Positions 41,819-50,038 of a stretch of DNA of 64,000 nucleotides are shown here, in pieces (the stretch's first letter is position 1; each line of letters starts with the position of its first letter). The stretch covers positions 1 to 64,000 of the forward strand of contig JBDUDK010000052.1 in NCBI GenBank assembly GCA_040002995.1. Direction: 5' to 3'. The translations under genes and the position numbers were made by a program. Origin of the DNA: JBDUDK01 sp040002995. GTDB taxonomy: Bacteria > Actinomycetota > Acidimicrobiia > Acidimicrobiales > Ilumatobacteraceae. The notes below the pieces were generated by a model that searched no databases, was not told the DNA's origin, and saw only the letters and a list, made by a program, of their open reading frames with translations.

Positions 41819-42541
41819 CTACTCCCAACGGAAGGTCGCCGCGGCGGCCGCCGGCGCGATGACGGCCCACACCACGAGCACGACCCACGCACGCGCGGGC
41901 ACCGACAGCCCCTTCGTGAGCGCCCCGTGGAGGGCATCGCTCAGCGCGCCCGAGGGCAGGGCGCGCGCCACGCTCCGTAGGCCACTGGGCAATTTGGTGA
42001 GCGGGATCACCATGCCCCCGACCAGCAGAAGCACGAGGTAGAGCCCGTTCGCCGCGGCCAGGTTGACCTCGCCGCGGAGCCGTCCCGCCATCAGCAAACC
42101 GACGCCCGCGAACGCGGCGGTGCCCAAGAGCACCGCGCCGAGCGACGCCGGCCAGCCCGACCCGGCGTGCCATCCGAGCGCGAAGGCGACCGGGATCAGC
42201 ACGGCGAATTGCCCGAGCTCGATGGCCAGCACGGACGCGACCTTGGCCGCGACGAGACGCGGGCGCCCGAGTGGGGTGGCGCCGAGCCGTTTGAGCACGC
42301 CGTAGCTGCGTTCGAATCCGGTGGCGATGCCGAGCCCCACCATCGCGGTCGACATGACGGCGAGAGCGAGGATGCCCGGCGCGAGGAAGTCGATGCCCTT
42401 GGCCGTGCCGGTGGGCAGCACGTCGACGAGGCTGAAGAACACGAGCAACAGCACCGGGATGCCCAACGTGAGCAGAAGGCTCTCGCCCCGGCGGGCGGTA
42501 AGCGTCACCTCCACGCGGGTCTGGGCGAGCAGCTTGTTCAC
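41819..42541 (-). CDS. ABC-2-type transporter permease
   Basis: A 240-residue membrane protein with about six spans, of the DrrB/ABC-2 exporter kind. The N-terminal helix VNKLLAQTRVEVTLTARRGE precedes LLLTLGIPVLLLVFFSLV; FERSYGVLKRLGATPLGRP is the typical cytoplasmic coupling segment. The GTG start overlaps the ATPase stop (GTGA), fixing the start and the pairing. The function is export of an unidentified substrate; drug or lipid efflux are both possible. Confidence 0.88.
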   Translation of the reverse strand: MNKLLAQTRVEVTLTARRGESLLLTLGIPVLLLVFFSLVDVLPTGTAKGIDFLAPGILALAVMSTAMVGLGIATGFERSYGVLKRLGATPLGRPRLVAAKVASVLAIELGQFAVLIPVAFALGWHAGSGWPASLGAVLLGTAAFAGVGLLMAGRLRGEVNLAAANGLYLVLLLVGGMVIPLTKLPSGLRSVARALPSGALSDALHGALTKGLSVPARAWVVLVVWAVIAPAAAAATFRWE

Positions 42542-43476
42542 CGTCGCCGCCGAGACGTTGGTAGCGAACTTTCGGTCCCCTCGGTCGTGAGGCGAAGGAA
42601 GACGTCCTCGAGGCGTTGACGTCCGGCGCGCAAATCGGCGAGGGGCAGTTGGTTCTCCGCGAGCCACGCCGTCAGCGCCGCCACGTTCTCGGGGGTGGCG
42701 GCCACCGCGGCGACGTACTCGCCGGCACTCGCTTCCACGACGGCGCCGCCGAGGCGCGCCCCGAGCGTGGTGATGTCGATACCCGCGGGCGCGCCGAACC
42801 GGATCTCGTGACCCGCGCCCTTGGCCATCAGCTCGGCCGTGGTTCCCTCCGCGACCAGCCGGCCATGGTCGACGATGAGAACGCGGTCGGAGAGCCGTTC
42901 GGCCTCGTCGAGTTCGTGCGTGGTGAGGACGACGGCCGTGCCTTCGTCGGCGAGGGCCCGCACCACTCGTCGCACAACCTGACGGCCGCTCACGTCGAGA
43001 CCGGCGGTGGGCTCGTCGAGGAAGGCGACGTCGGGACATCCGGCTAGCGCGAGCGCGAGCGACAGTCGCTGTTGCTCCCCGCCGGACAGTTGCTTCCAGG
43101 TGCGACCCGACTTGTCGGAGAGGCCAACGAGTTCGAGCAACTCGTCGGCGGCGCGACGGTGGTCGTACAGAGCGCAGAACAGTCGCGCTGCCTCGCCCAC
43201 CCGGATGCCGGGATAAATACCGCCGCGCTGGAGCATCACGCCCATCCGGGCGGTGAGCGCGTGGTGATCGGCGATTGGATCGAGTCCCAGCACCCGCACG
43301 CTGCCTTGCGTCGGACGCCGATAACCCTCGAGTGTCTCTATGGTCGACGTCTTGCCCGCGCCATTCGGTCCCAGAATCGTGGTGACCTCTCCCGCGCGTG
43401 CCGTCAGTGAGAGCTCATCGACGGCCACGACATCGCCGTAGCGCACCACGAGCTGCTCGACTTCGACCGCGGGCAC
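42538..43476 (-). CDS. ABC transporter ATP-binding protein, DrrA-like
   Basis: A 312-residue ATPase with Walker A GPNGAGKTST, signature LSGGEQQRLSLAL, Walker B VAFLDEPTAGLD and the H-loop TTHELDEAE. A C-terminal extension after about residue 220 is typical of DrrA/CcmA-type exporters. The GTG at 43476 is preferred; the frame is open upstream but runs antisense through serS. TACCGT ends eight bases before the GTG, suggesting a leaderless transcript. It is paired with the ABC-2 permease. Confidence 0.92.
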   Translation of the reverse strand: MPAVEVEQLVVRYGDVVAVDELSLTARAGEVTTILGPNGAGKTSTIETLEGYRRPTQGSVRVLGLDPIADHHALTARMGVMLQRGGIYPGIRVGEAARLFCALYDHRRAADELLELVGLSDKSGRTWKQLSGGEQQRLSLALALAGCPDVAFLDEPTAGLDVSGRQVVRRVVRALADEGTAVVLTTHELDEAERLSDRVLIVDHGRLVAEGTTAELMAKGAGHEIRFGAPAGIDITTLGARLGGAVVEASAGEYVAAVAATPENVAALTAWLAENQLPLADLRAGRQRLEDVFLRLTTEGTESSLPTSRRRR

Positions 43477-43522
43477 GATTGGCCACGGTAGCCAAGGGCC
43501 TTGCCGATTACCCTGCCCGCCC
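43477..43522. promoter_or_regulatory. Divergent leaderless promoters of the ABC exporter and serS
   Basis: Within 46 bases, TACCGT (minus, 43485-43490) ends 8 bases before the ATPase GTG, and TACCCT (plus, 43509-43514) ends 8 bases before the serS ATG. Neither gene has a ribosome binding site. No clear -35 hexamers are seen. Confidence 0.5.
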
Positions 43523-44815
43523 ATGCTCGACGTGAGGAGGTTGCGCAACGACCTCGAGGCGACCAAGGCCGCGATGGCCCGGCGCCACGATCCCGAGTTG
43601 CTCATCCAACTCGACGAAGCGGCTGCCCTCGACGCGCGTGAGCGCGATCTGGTGGCCCGGCGCGACGATGCCCGCAAGAGGGTCAACGAGATTTCCAAGC
43701 AGATCGCCGGCCTGCGCCGGGCGGGGGAAGGCGAAGCCGTTAAGGCGCTCATGGACGAGAGCCGCGTGGTGGGTGACACCGAACGCACTGTCGCGGCCGA
43801 GGCCGCAGCGGTGGCGGAGCGGGTGCGCGATCTGCTGCTGCGGATCCCGAATCTTCCGAGTGATCTGGCGCCCGATGGAACGGGCCCCGACGACAACGTG
43901 GTGCGGCGCGTAGACGCGCCCGACCCTTCCAGCTACGCGGAGTATCAGCGTGTTCCCCATTGGGAAGTCGGCGCCGCCCTTGGCATTTTGGATCTCGAAC
44001 GAGCCACGAAGATCTCCGGCTCGATGTTCACCATGCTCCGCGGACTCGGCGCAACGATGTCTCGAGCGATGTGTCAGTTCGCGCTCGATCGTCATGCCGA
44101 TGCGTTTGAAGAGATCCGGCCGCCTTCGCTCGTCACCACCGCCACGCTCACGGCCACAGGGCAGCTGCCGAAGTTCGCCGACGACGCCTATCACCTCGAA
44201 CGCGACGACCTGTGGGCCATCCCGACGGCCGAGGCTCCGCTCACGTCGGTGGCGCGCGACGAGATCCTCGAAGAGGGCGGCCTCCCGCTGCGCCTGATGG
44301 CCTACACGCCCTGCTTCCGGCGCGAGTCCGGATCCGCCGGGCGCGACACGCGGGGCATGCTCCGCAACCACGAGTTCGACAAGGTCGAGATCTTCGCGGT
44401 ATCGACACCGCAGCAAGCTCCCGCGCTCCTCGAAGAGTTCGTGGCGCGGGCCGAGAGCACCGTCGCCGCGCTCGGGCTCGCGTCCCGAGTGGTCGAGATT
44501 TGCACGGGCGACCTCGGTCAAAGCCACCACCGCAGCATCGACATCGAGGTCTATGCCCCTGGCAGCGCGATGTGGCTCGAAGTCAGCTCGGTGAGTTGGT
44601 TCAGTGACTACCAAGCCCGTCGGGCGAACATCCGTTACCGGCCGAGCCAGGGCAAAGGCACCGACATCGCCCACACGCTGAACGGCTCCGCGCTCGCGGT
44701 GCCGAGAGTGTGGGCGGCCATCGTCGAGACCAATCGCCAGGCCGACGGCTCGGTGGCGATCCCGGAAGCGCTGTGGCCGTACACGCGGGGCGCACGCGTC
44801 ATACCGGCCGAATAA
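43523..44815 (+). CDS. serS: Seryl-tRNA synthetase
   Basis: A class II aminoacyl-tRNA synthetase of 430 residues. The N-terminal coiled-coil arm that binds the tRNA-Ser long variable arm spans about residues 30-100 (DARERDLVARRDDARKRVNE, ISKQIAGLRRAGEGEAVKAL). Core motifs are LMAYTPCFRRESGSAGRDTRG (motif 2), IDIEVYAPGSAMWLEVSSVS and a motif 3 region NGSALAVPRVWAAIVE. The serine-site segment TAEAPLTS is present. The stop overlaps a possible pdxH start. Confidence 0.96.
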   Translation: MLDVRRLRNDLEATKAAMARRHDPELLIQLDEAAALDARERDLVARRDDARKRVNEISKQIAGLRRAGEGEAVKALMDESRVVGDTERTVAAEAAAVAERVRDLLLRIPNLPSDLAPDGTGPDDNVVRRVDAPDPSSYAEYQRVPHWEVGAALGILDLERATKISGSMFTMLRGLGATMSRAMCQFALDRHADAFEEIRPPSLVTTATLTATGQLPKFADDAYHLERDDLWAIPTAEAPLTSVARDEILEEGGLPLRLMAYTPCFRRESGSAGRDTRGMLRNHEFDKVEIFAVSTPQQAPALLEEFVARAESTVAALGLASRVVEICTGDLGQSHHRSIDIEVYAPGSAMWLEVSSVSWFSDYQARRANIRYRPSQGKGTDIAHTLNGSALAVPRVWAAIVETNRQADGSVAIPEALWPYTRGARVIPAE

Positions 44816-44832
44816 TGCGAGAAGCTGGGGCG

Positions 44833-45471
44833 ATGGGGATAGCCGATCTGCGTACGGAGTACGAATCCGCCGGTCTCGACGTCGCCGACGTCTTGGCCAA
44901 TCCCGTCGAGCAGTGGCTGCGCTGGTATGAGGACGCCGTGGCCGCCGGGGCCTACGAGCCGAACGCCATGGTGCTGAGTAGCGTCGATGCCGACGGCCAT
45001 GCCGATGCCCGCTTCGTGCTCGTGCGCGAAGTCGACGAGCGCGGCTTCACGTTCTACACAAACCTCAAGAGCGCCAAGAGTCAGGAGTTGGCGCAGGCTC
45101 CGCAGGCCGCGCTCACCTTCGGGTGGCTCGAACTGCACCGGCAGGTGCGGGTGCGCGGTCACGTCATCGCGGGGTCGCCTGAAGAAGCCGACGCCTACTT
45201 CGCCTCCCGGCCGAGAGGCGCCCAGGTGGGTGCATGGGCGTCGCCCCAGAGTGAGGAGATTTCCGGCCGCGAGTGGCTCGAAGAGCAGGTGGCCACTATC
45301 GAGGCGCGCTACGACGGCACGGCCGTGCCCCGCCCACCGCATTGGGGCGGTTGGCGACTCGTGCCCATCGCGGTGGAGTTCTGGCAGGGACGGCCGAACC
45401 GCCTGCACGATCGGGTGCTCTACACGCGGGTCGCCGCGGGGACATGGAGGATCGCGCGCCTCAGCCCATAA
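44833..45471 (+). CDS. pdxH: Pyridoxamine 5'-phosphate oxidase
   Basis: An FMN enzyme of 212 residues that oxidises PNP/PMP to the cofactor PLP. Family features: IADLRTEYESAGLDVADVLANPVEQWLRWY at the N-terminus, ARFVLVREVDERGFTFYTN, LFWxEL-like LTFGWLELHRQVRVRG and the C-terminal VEFWQGRPNRLHDRVLYTR. GAGAAG precedes the ATG at 44833; an ATG at 44815 overlapping the serS stop would add six residues. PLP supply fits the PLP-dependent lyase encoded a few kilobases away. Confidence 0.94.
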   Translation: MGIADLRTEYESAGLDVADVLANPVEQWLRWYEDAVAAGAYEPNAMVLSSVDADGHADARFVLVREVDERGFTFYTNLKSAKSQELAQAPQAALTFGWLELHRQVRVRGHVIAGSPEEADAYFASRPRGAQVGAWASPQSEEISGREWLEEQVATIEARYDGTAVPRPPHWGGWRLVPIAVEFWQGRPNRLHDRVLYTRVAAGTWRIARLSP

Positions 45472-46057
45472 ACGCGGCGGCTACCTCAGTGAGCGCGCCG
45501 ACGAGTGCCTCGGTATGCGGGTTGAGTCCGGGACCCTCCCAGTCGGCCCACAGCGGCGTCGTGCCTCGCACCCGAGGGGGCAGTTCCAGCTGGACGCCGC
45601 CGAGTCGGGGCCGGTTCACCGGGTTGTCGGGGTGGAGACCTCGGAGATCACGCGGGATCGACTCGATATCGGTGACCACCTCGTAGGCGGGCAGGGCGCG
45701 CCGCAACGACACCCCGAGGGTGTCAGCCAGCGCGCGATTCGAGCCCCCGAGGAGAAGCGACGTCCACATTCCGGCCCGGCCGTACCCGTGCACGGTGATC
45801 ACGATGTCGACATGGTCGAGGAACGCGGCGAGTCGCGGCGAGTGCTCGGGGCGGACGTCGGTGGAAGGGACGTGCCACCGCAGATCGGACGGTTGGACGA
45901 CGCCGTAATACGACGCGCCCGCCCGTTCGGCCGAGGCGGCCGCGATCACGTCGGTCATCTCCTCGAGGTTGCCGCCGTGGAAGGCCATGATCCCAAACGT
46001 TGAGCGCAACTCGCAGTGCTCGGTGACACCAGGATGGGCGAGCAGGGCGTCGAACAT
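45461..46057 (-). CDS. Poly-gamma-glutamate hydrolase family protein (YjqB/DUF867-like)
   Basis: A 198-residue protein with the zinc-site pattern of phage PghP/YjqB-type gamma-polyglutamate hydrolases: FGIMAFHGGNLEEMTDVIA (His and Glu) and IVITVHGYGRAG (second His), plus LRGLHPDNPVNRPRLGGVQL and ELPPRVRG. Actinobacterial members are of unknown physiological role. Its start codon overlaps the ccdA stop (TGATG), so it belongs to the tlpA-ccdA operon. No signal peptide is visible. Confidence 0.75.
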   Translation of the reverse strand: MFDALLAHPGVTEHCELRSTFGIMAFHGGNLEEMTDVIAAASAERAGASYYGVVQPSDLRWHVPSTDVRPEHSPRLAAFLDHVDIVITVHGYGRAGMWTSLLLGGSNRALADTLGVSLRRALPAYEVVTDIESIPRDLRGLHPDNPVNRPRLGGVQLELPPRVRGTTPLWADWEGPGLNPHTEALVGALTEVAAAFMG

Positions 46058-46917
46058 CAGGCGGGCCGCCGGCGGCGCAGCACCACGAAGGCCAACGCGG
46101 TGGCGACCACCGCGCCGAGCGCGAGGCCGAGCGTCACCGCGCCTGTTTCAGTGATCCAGCTGGTGATGCTGTTGGCCCAACCCTCGACCCGATTGGCCAG
46201 CTCACCGCCGGTGTCTGATTTCGTCCCGTAGTCGGTGGTGATGTTGAACAGCCAGTAGTACACGAGGTAGGCACCAACGACGATGAGGAAACCGCCTGCG
46301 ATCCGGTCGACTCTGGTCATCAGCCATCGGAGTCGCCGCAGTAGGCCGTCGGTGGCGAGGGCCAGGCTCACCGTAAGCGCGCCGATCACCAGGGCCATGC
46401 CCAGCCCGAAGAACAAGAAGATGGTCACGCCCGACACGAAACCGGACCGCGTGAGCGTGCTCGATACCAAGCCGACGAATACCGCGATCCCGCACGAGAT
46501 GTTCGCGATCGCGTACGAAACGCCGAAGAGAAAGAGCGAGCGGATCGAGCGGTCCTTGCCCCCTTTGTCGAGGCGCGGTGTTGACCACGGCAGGTGCCAC
46601 CCCGACACCATGGCGATACCCACCGCGATGAGCAACAGACCGATGCCGATCGTGGGCCACTTCGCATACTTCGCGATTGTTGACGAGCTCGCCTTGAAGA
46701 CCACGCCAACGAGCATGAATACCGACAGAAATCCGAGGGCCATGACCGCGCTGACTTTTATGGCGCGCGCGATGCCATCGGCGGTACTGCGCCTCTCGAT
46801 CCCGTCCTCGGTACCGAGAAAGAACGACAAGTACGCGGGCAACATGACGAACCCGCACGGATTCACCGTGGCGACCATTCCCGTGGTGAACGCGAGCGCG
46901 AACTTGCCGTCGATCAT
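46057..46917 (-). CDS. ccdA: CcdA-type thiol-disulfide interchange membrane protein
   Basis: A DsbD/CcdA-family protein of 286 residues that carries electrons across the membrane for reduction of apocytochrome c. The first redox Cys is in TVNPCGFVMLPAYLSFFLG, the second in NISCGIAVFVGLVSS. About seven spans are evident. A loop before the last span (residues about 225-255) is hydrophilic. The start overlaps the tlpA stop (ATGA). Together with TlpA it could service the c-type haem domain of CtaC. Confidence 0.92.
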   Translation of the reverse strand: MIDGKFALAFTTGMVATVNPCGFVMLPAYLSFFLGTEDGIERRSTADGIARAIKVSAVMALGFLSVFMLVGVVFKASSSTIAKYAKWPTIGIGLLLIAVGIAMVSGWHLPWSTPRLDKGGKDRSIRSLFLFGVSYAIANISCGIAVFVGLVSSTLTRSGFVSGVTIFLFFGLGMALVIGALTVSLALATDGLLRRLRWLMTRVDRIAGGFLIVVGAYLVYYWLFNITTDYGTKSDTGGELANRVEGWANSITSWITETGAVTLGLALGAVVATALAFVVLRRRRPA

Positions 46918-47462
46918 CCGAACGCTTTGGTGATCGCGCTAGTGAGCTCGTTCTCGCTGAGCGCGGAGGCGTGCACCGACAGCACCGTACCGTCGGCGCC
47001 TACGAGGACGGTGGTGGGCAGGACGACGCCACCGAGCGCCGACAGCAGCTCCGCACGCGGGTCGCGTACGAGGTCGTAGGTGACGCCGACCTTGCGGGCG
47101 TAGTCCTTGCCGCTGCTGAGTGTGTCGTTCACGTCGATGCCGAGGAACTGCACCTTGGCGCCGAGAGCCTGATGGGCTCGCTCGAACGCCGGCATCTCCT
47201 TCAGGCACGGTGCGCACGTCGTCTGCCAGAAATTGATGACGAGTGGTTTGCCCGCGTAGTCGGTGAACCGGCCGTCGCCACCGGTGAAGCGTTCGAATGT
47301 CGCGTCTCGCGGGACCTTCTCCCCCGTTTTGACGGGCTTCGGAGCCGTGATCGGCGCGTCGATACGCACGGTTCCATCGCTCGTGCACGCGGCGAGCGCA
47401 GTCGCTATGAGACAGACAGCCATGACGATTCCGCGGACCGACCGCCCGTGTGACGCGCGCAC
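46914..47462 (-). CDS. TlpA/ResA-like thioredoxin lipoprotein
   Basis: A 182-residue extracytoplasmic thiol-disulfide oxidoreductase. The signal ends in a lipobox (ATALAAC). The thioredoxin active site is WQTTCAPCLKEMP, and the cis-proline lies in VVLPTTVLV. The GTG start at 47462 is supported by TACCGT ending seven bases before it (47470-47475) and by the need for a basic n-region. It heads the tlpA-ccdA-PGA hydrolase operon. The likely role is reducing haem-binding cysteines during cytochrome c maturation; the ResBC partners are not in the window. Confidence 0.9.
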   Translation of the reverse strand: MRASHGRSVRGIVMAVCLIATALAACTSDGTVRIDAPITAPKPVKTGEKVPRDATFERFTGGDGRFTDYAGKPLVINFWQTTCAPCLKEMPAFERAHQALGAKVQFLGIDVNDTLSSGKDYARKVGVTYDLVRDPRAELLSALGGVVLPTTVLVGADGTVLSVHASALSENELTSAITKAFG

Positions 47463-47469
47463 AGCGGCA

Positions 47470-47475
47470 ACGGTA
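47470..47475 (-). promoter_or_regulatory. -10 box for leaderless tlpA transcript
   Basis: TACCGT on the minus strand ends seven bases before the GTG at 47462. No ribosome binding site lies between, so transcription probably starts at the GTG. Confidence 0.5.
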
Positions 47476-47614
47476 TCGGCACCCCCGGTGGGGCCGCCGG
47501 GCGGACCGGGGTTCGCTCATCACGACGCCGCGTAAGGGGGCCACGCGGTGCCATGGGCGTCACCCCGGTCCACCTGGTCGGCGAACCGTTAGGGACTCGG
47601 TGCTGTCATGGCCG

Positions 47615-47956
47615 CTATGCCGTGCGGGCCTCCACGAACCCGAGCTCGTCGATCAATGGCTCGGGACGTGGATGTCTGGGTGGACGGCCGCGTCTGCGCT
47701 TGTGCACGACGATGTGGCCGTTCGAGATCAGCTCTCCGCCCCAGACACCCCAGGGCTCGCCCTCTTCGAGCGCGGCCTCGAGGCACTGGGCCGACACCGT
47801 GCACTTCGCGCAAATGGCCTTGGCCCGCGCGATGTCGAGCAGGTCATCGGAAAAGAAGAGCCTGGTGGCGGTGGCCGCACCGTCGTTGCAACGGGCCTGC
47901 GCCCGCCAGCCACGGGGCTTCTGGGAGATCTCGACTGGATTGGTGAAGGCGAGCAT
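47615..47956 (-). CDS. whiB7: WhiB7-type Fe-S transcriptional regulator
   Basis: A 113-residue WhiB-family protein. The four cluster cysteines are C23, C49, C52 and C58 (CxxC then five residues to the last). The turn motif EPWGVWGGE and the C-terminal AT-hook HKRRRGRPPR (RGRP, 89-92) match WhiB7, which works with the primary sigma factor to induce intrinsic antibiotic resistance. The ATG has a strong AAGGAG seven bases upstream. It is preceded by a long leader with a small ORF and an intrinsic terminator, as described for mycobacterial whiB7. Confidence 0.9.
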   Translation of the reverse strand: MLAFTNPVEISQKPRGWRAQARCNDGAATATRLFFSDDLLDIARAKAICAKCTVSAQCLEAALEEGEPWGVWGGELISNGHIVVHKRRRGRPPRHPRPEPLIDELGFVEARTA

Positions 47957-47990
47957 GACTTTCTCCTTGAGGAAGGGTCGGGCGTACGGG

Positions 47991-48030
47991 GAAAACCAGA
48001 AAGGCCGCCGGGATGTGATCCCGACGGCCT
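47991..48030 (-). terminator. Intrinsic terminator/attenuator in the whiB7 leader
   Basis: A 13-base stem with one mismatch (arms 48018-48030 and 48002-48014, loop of three) is followed on the minus strand by TTTCTGGTTTT. It lies between the upstream small ORF and whiB7, about 45 bases before the whiB7 ATG. This is the position expected of a transcription attenuator. Confidence 0.7.
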
Positions 48031-48056
48031 GGGGCTTCCTCGACGCTGGTTGCTGC

Positions 48057-48227
48057 TTACGTCGGGATCTCCCGGGGCCGTCGGGCCGGGGCGGTCATGG
48101 TGTGGTCCTGCTTGGCTCCCATAAGGGATACCGAGTCGGACCGCCACGCGTAGCCGGCGCTAAACGCGCACGGACGCGCCGCGCCGGCCACGATGGCCGG
48201 ATTCGGAGCGATGTTCGTGCGCATCAT
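48057..48227 (-). CDS. Upstream ORF (leader peptide) of whiB7
   Basis: A 56-codon ORF starting ATGATG, with AAGGAG twelve bases upstream, ends 26 bases before the terminator hairpin. The peptide has no recognisable domain. In mycobacteria, stalled translation of a whiB7 leader ORF changes leader folding so that the terminator is bypassed; the same layout is seen here. The function is therefore probably regulatory, not the peptide itself. A slightly longer frame from 48263 is also open. Confidence 0.55.
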   Translation of the reverse strand: MMRTNIAPNPAIVAGAARPCAFSAGYAWRSDSVSLMGAKQDHTMTAPARRPREIPT

Positions 48228-48279
48228 TCGGACTCGTTTCTCCTTCACGCCATCTGTCGGCACGACAGAGAGCGCCGTG

Positions 48280-48317
48280 AGTGCACCACATTTCGGGCCA
48301 TGACGTCAACCATTTAT
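48280..48317 (-). promoter_or_regulatory. Candidate WhiB7-autoregulated promoter
   Basis: On the minus strand TTGACG (48304-48309) is followed after 18 bases by TGCACT (48280-48285). An AT-rich ATAAAT (48312-48317) sits just two bases upstream of the -35, the position described for the AT-hook contact of WhiB7 promoters. The leader to whiB7 would be about 315 bases. Confidence 0.5.
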
Positions 48318-48389
48318 CGCGTCGAACCCGTCACACCCCGCTCCCGCGTAGGGTGCCGACGGATGGATAGGAGAGACGTCGAGGACGCG

Positions 48390-49112
48390 ATGGTGCCCGT
48401 GCCGGACAGCGGGCGAGTGTTCCGGCGTGGTCAGGAAGTGCGCCTGGCTGATGTCAGCCCTGGCGGGCGGCTCCGTCTCGACGCCTTCGCGCGCTACCTC
48501 CAAGACGTCTCCAATGACGATGCGCGTGACTCCGGAATTCCCGATCCGATGGCATGGGTCGTGCGCCGCATGGCCGTCGAAGTCCGCCAGTTCGCAATCT
48601 TCGGCGAGGTGTTGGAACTCACGACGTTCTGCAGCGGCATCGGGAGTCGTTGGGCCGAGCGCCGTGTCTCGGCCGTTGGAGATCGCGGTGCGGTGATGAA
48701 TGCCGCGACTGTCTGGGTGCATCTCGATCTCGACACGATGACGCCCAAACGCCTGCCGATCGAATTCGAAGGCGTGTACGGCGAGGCCGCGGGCGGGCGC
48801 GCCGTGCGCTCTCGACTGGTCCACCCCAACCCACCGGGCGGTGCCGAGTCGAAGCGCTGGCCCGTGCGTTTCGCTGACTTCGATCTGCTCGGTCACGTGA
48901 ACAATGCCGCGTATTGGGCGCCGGTCGAGGAACTCCTCGCGGTGCATCGCGACCGTCGGGCACCAATGCGCGCGGAACTCGAATATCGCGCGCCGATTGA
49001 GGTTGGCCACGAACTCGGTCTGGTCGTTGTCGACGGCGTTCAGCTGCGCGCGTGGCTCGTGAGCGAAGAAGCGGGCGTCCACTCTTCTGTCGTAGTGGAG
49101 TCGTTACCGTGA
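48390..49112 (+). CDS. Acyl-ACP thioesterase-like protein
   Basis: A 240-residue double-hotdog protein of the FatA/FatB-like acyl-ACP thioesterase family, which releases fatty acids from ACP. RLRLDAFARYLQDVSNDDA in the first hotdog and RFADFDLLGHVNNAAYWAPVEELL in the second are typical; D and N of the latter are catalytic-loop residues. The ATG at 48390 has GAGGA five bases upstream; an ATG at 48363 would add nine residues. The stop overlaps the following gene (GTGA). It is divergent from whiB7. Confidence 0.85.
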   Translation: MVPVPDSGRVFRRGQEVRLADVSPGGRLRLDAFARYLQDVSNDDARDSGIPDPMAWVVRRMAVEVRQFAIFGEVLELTTFCSGIGSRWAERRVSAVGDRGAVMNAATVWVHLDLDTMTPKRLPIEFEGVYGEAAGGRAVRSRLVHPNPPGGAESKRWPVRFADFDLLGHVNNAAYWAPVEELLAVHRDRRAPMRAELEYRAPIEVGHELGLVVVDGVQLRAWLVSEEAGVHSSVVVESLP

Positions 49113-50038
49113 CCGTTCCCGTTGAGCCCGAAGACATCATCAAGGCGGCCCATCGCATTTCCGGTTACGTGCGCCGCACGCCGGTCATCGACTACGAGGG
49201 CGTCACGCTCAAACTCGAGCAACTGCAGCACACGGGCTCATTCAAGGCGCGCGGCGCCTTCAACCGATTGCTGTCGACCGACGTGCCGCCCGCCGGCCTG
49301 GTGGCCGCATCGGGTGGCAATCACGGTGCCGCCGTGGCGTTCGCGGCGCGCCGGCTCGGCCACCGTGCCGAGATCTTCGTGCCGCGGTCGAGCCCGAGTT
49401 CCAAGATCGCGCGCATCCGCTCGTACGGCGCTGATGTGATCGTGGACGGCGACGTCTACGACGACGCGCAACGCGCGTGCGACATCCGCCAAGCCGAAAG
49501 CGGGGCGCTACTCGTGCATCCCTACGACCACGTCGATACCGTGGCGGGCGCGGGCACCGTCGGCTGCGAGCTTGATGCCGATGCGCCCGACCTCGACACG
49601 GTGCTCGTCGCGGTCGGGGGCGGGGGCCTCTGCGCAGGGGTCGCCGCGTGGTATGCGGGCCGGATCAAGGTGGTGGCCGTCGAGCCCGAGCTGGTGCCGG
49701 CCATGCACACTGCGCTCGCCGCCGGAGAAGCCACCGATGTCACGGTCGGCCCGAGCATCGCGGCCGACTCGCTCGGCGCCAAACGCATCGGCGCCGTTCC
49801 GTTCGCGGTGGCGCGAGCGTTTGTCCACGATTCGGTGCTGGTAACTGACGACGACATCCGCCAGGCTCAGCGCACCTTCTGGGAGGACCTCCGCCTCATG
49901 ATCGAACCCGGCGGTGCGGCGGCCTATGCCGCGCTCATGAGCGGGGCCTACCGGCCCGAGCCGGGCGAACGAGTGGCGGCCATTGTCTGCGGCGCCAACT
50001 TCGATCTCGCGACAATTCTTGGACCAATCACCGGGTGA
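49109..50038 (+). CDS. PLP-dependent threonine/serine dehydratase-like enzyme
   Basis: A fold-type II PLP enzyme of 309 residues. The cofactor lysine is in TGSFKARGAFNRLL, the phosphate loop is VAVGGGGLCAG, and ASGGNHGAAVAFAARRLG is the substrate loop. There is no C-terminal ACT regulatory domain, so it resembles catabolic threonine dehydratases or serine/threonine racemases. The GTG start overlaps the thioesterase stop; GGAG lies upstream. Exact substrate unresolved. The end overlaps the convergent MBL gene by 11 bases. Confidence 0.88.
   Translation: MTVPVEPEDIIKAAHRISGYVRRTPVIDYEGVTLKLEQLQHTGSFKARGAFNRLLSTDVPPAGLVAASGGNHGAAVAFAARRLGHRAEIFVPRSSPSSKIARIRSYGADVIVDGDVYDDAQRACDIRQAESGALLVHPYDHVDTVAGAGTVGCELDADAPDLDTVLVAVGGGGLCAGVAAWYAGRIKVVAVEPELVPAMHTALAAGEATDVTVGPSIAADSLGAKRIGAVPFAVARAFVHDSVLVTDDDIRQAQRTFWEDLRLMIEPGGAAAYAALMSGAYRPEPGERVAAIVCGANFDLATILGPITG

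Noticed and set aside
42538..43896. Extended N-terminus for the DrrA-like ATPase and an extended permease frame to 43039
   Set aside because: The extra residues are low-complexity Ser/Arg translations antisense to serS or out of frame with the ATPase. The GTG starts at 43476 and 42541 fit family starts, the GTGA overlap and the -10 box.
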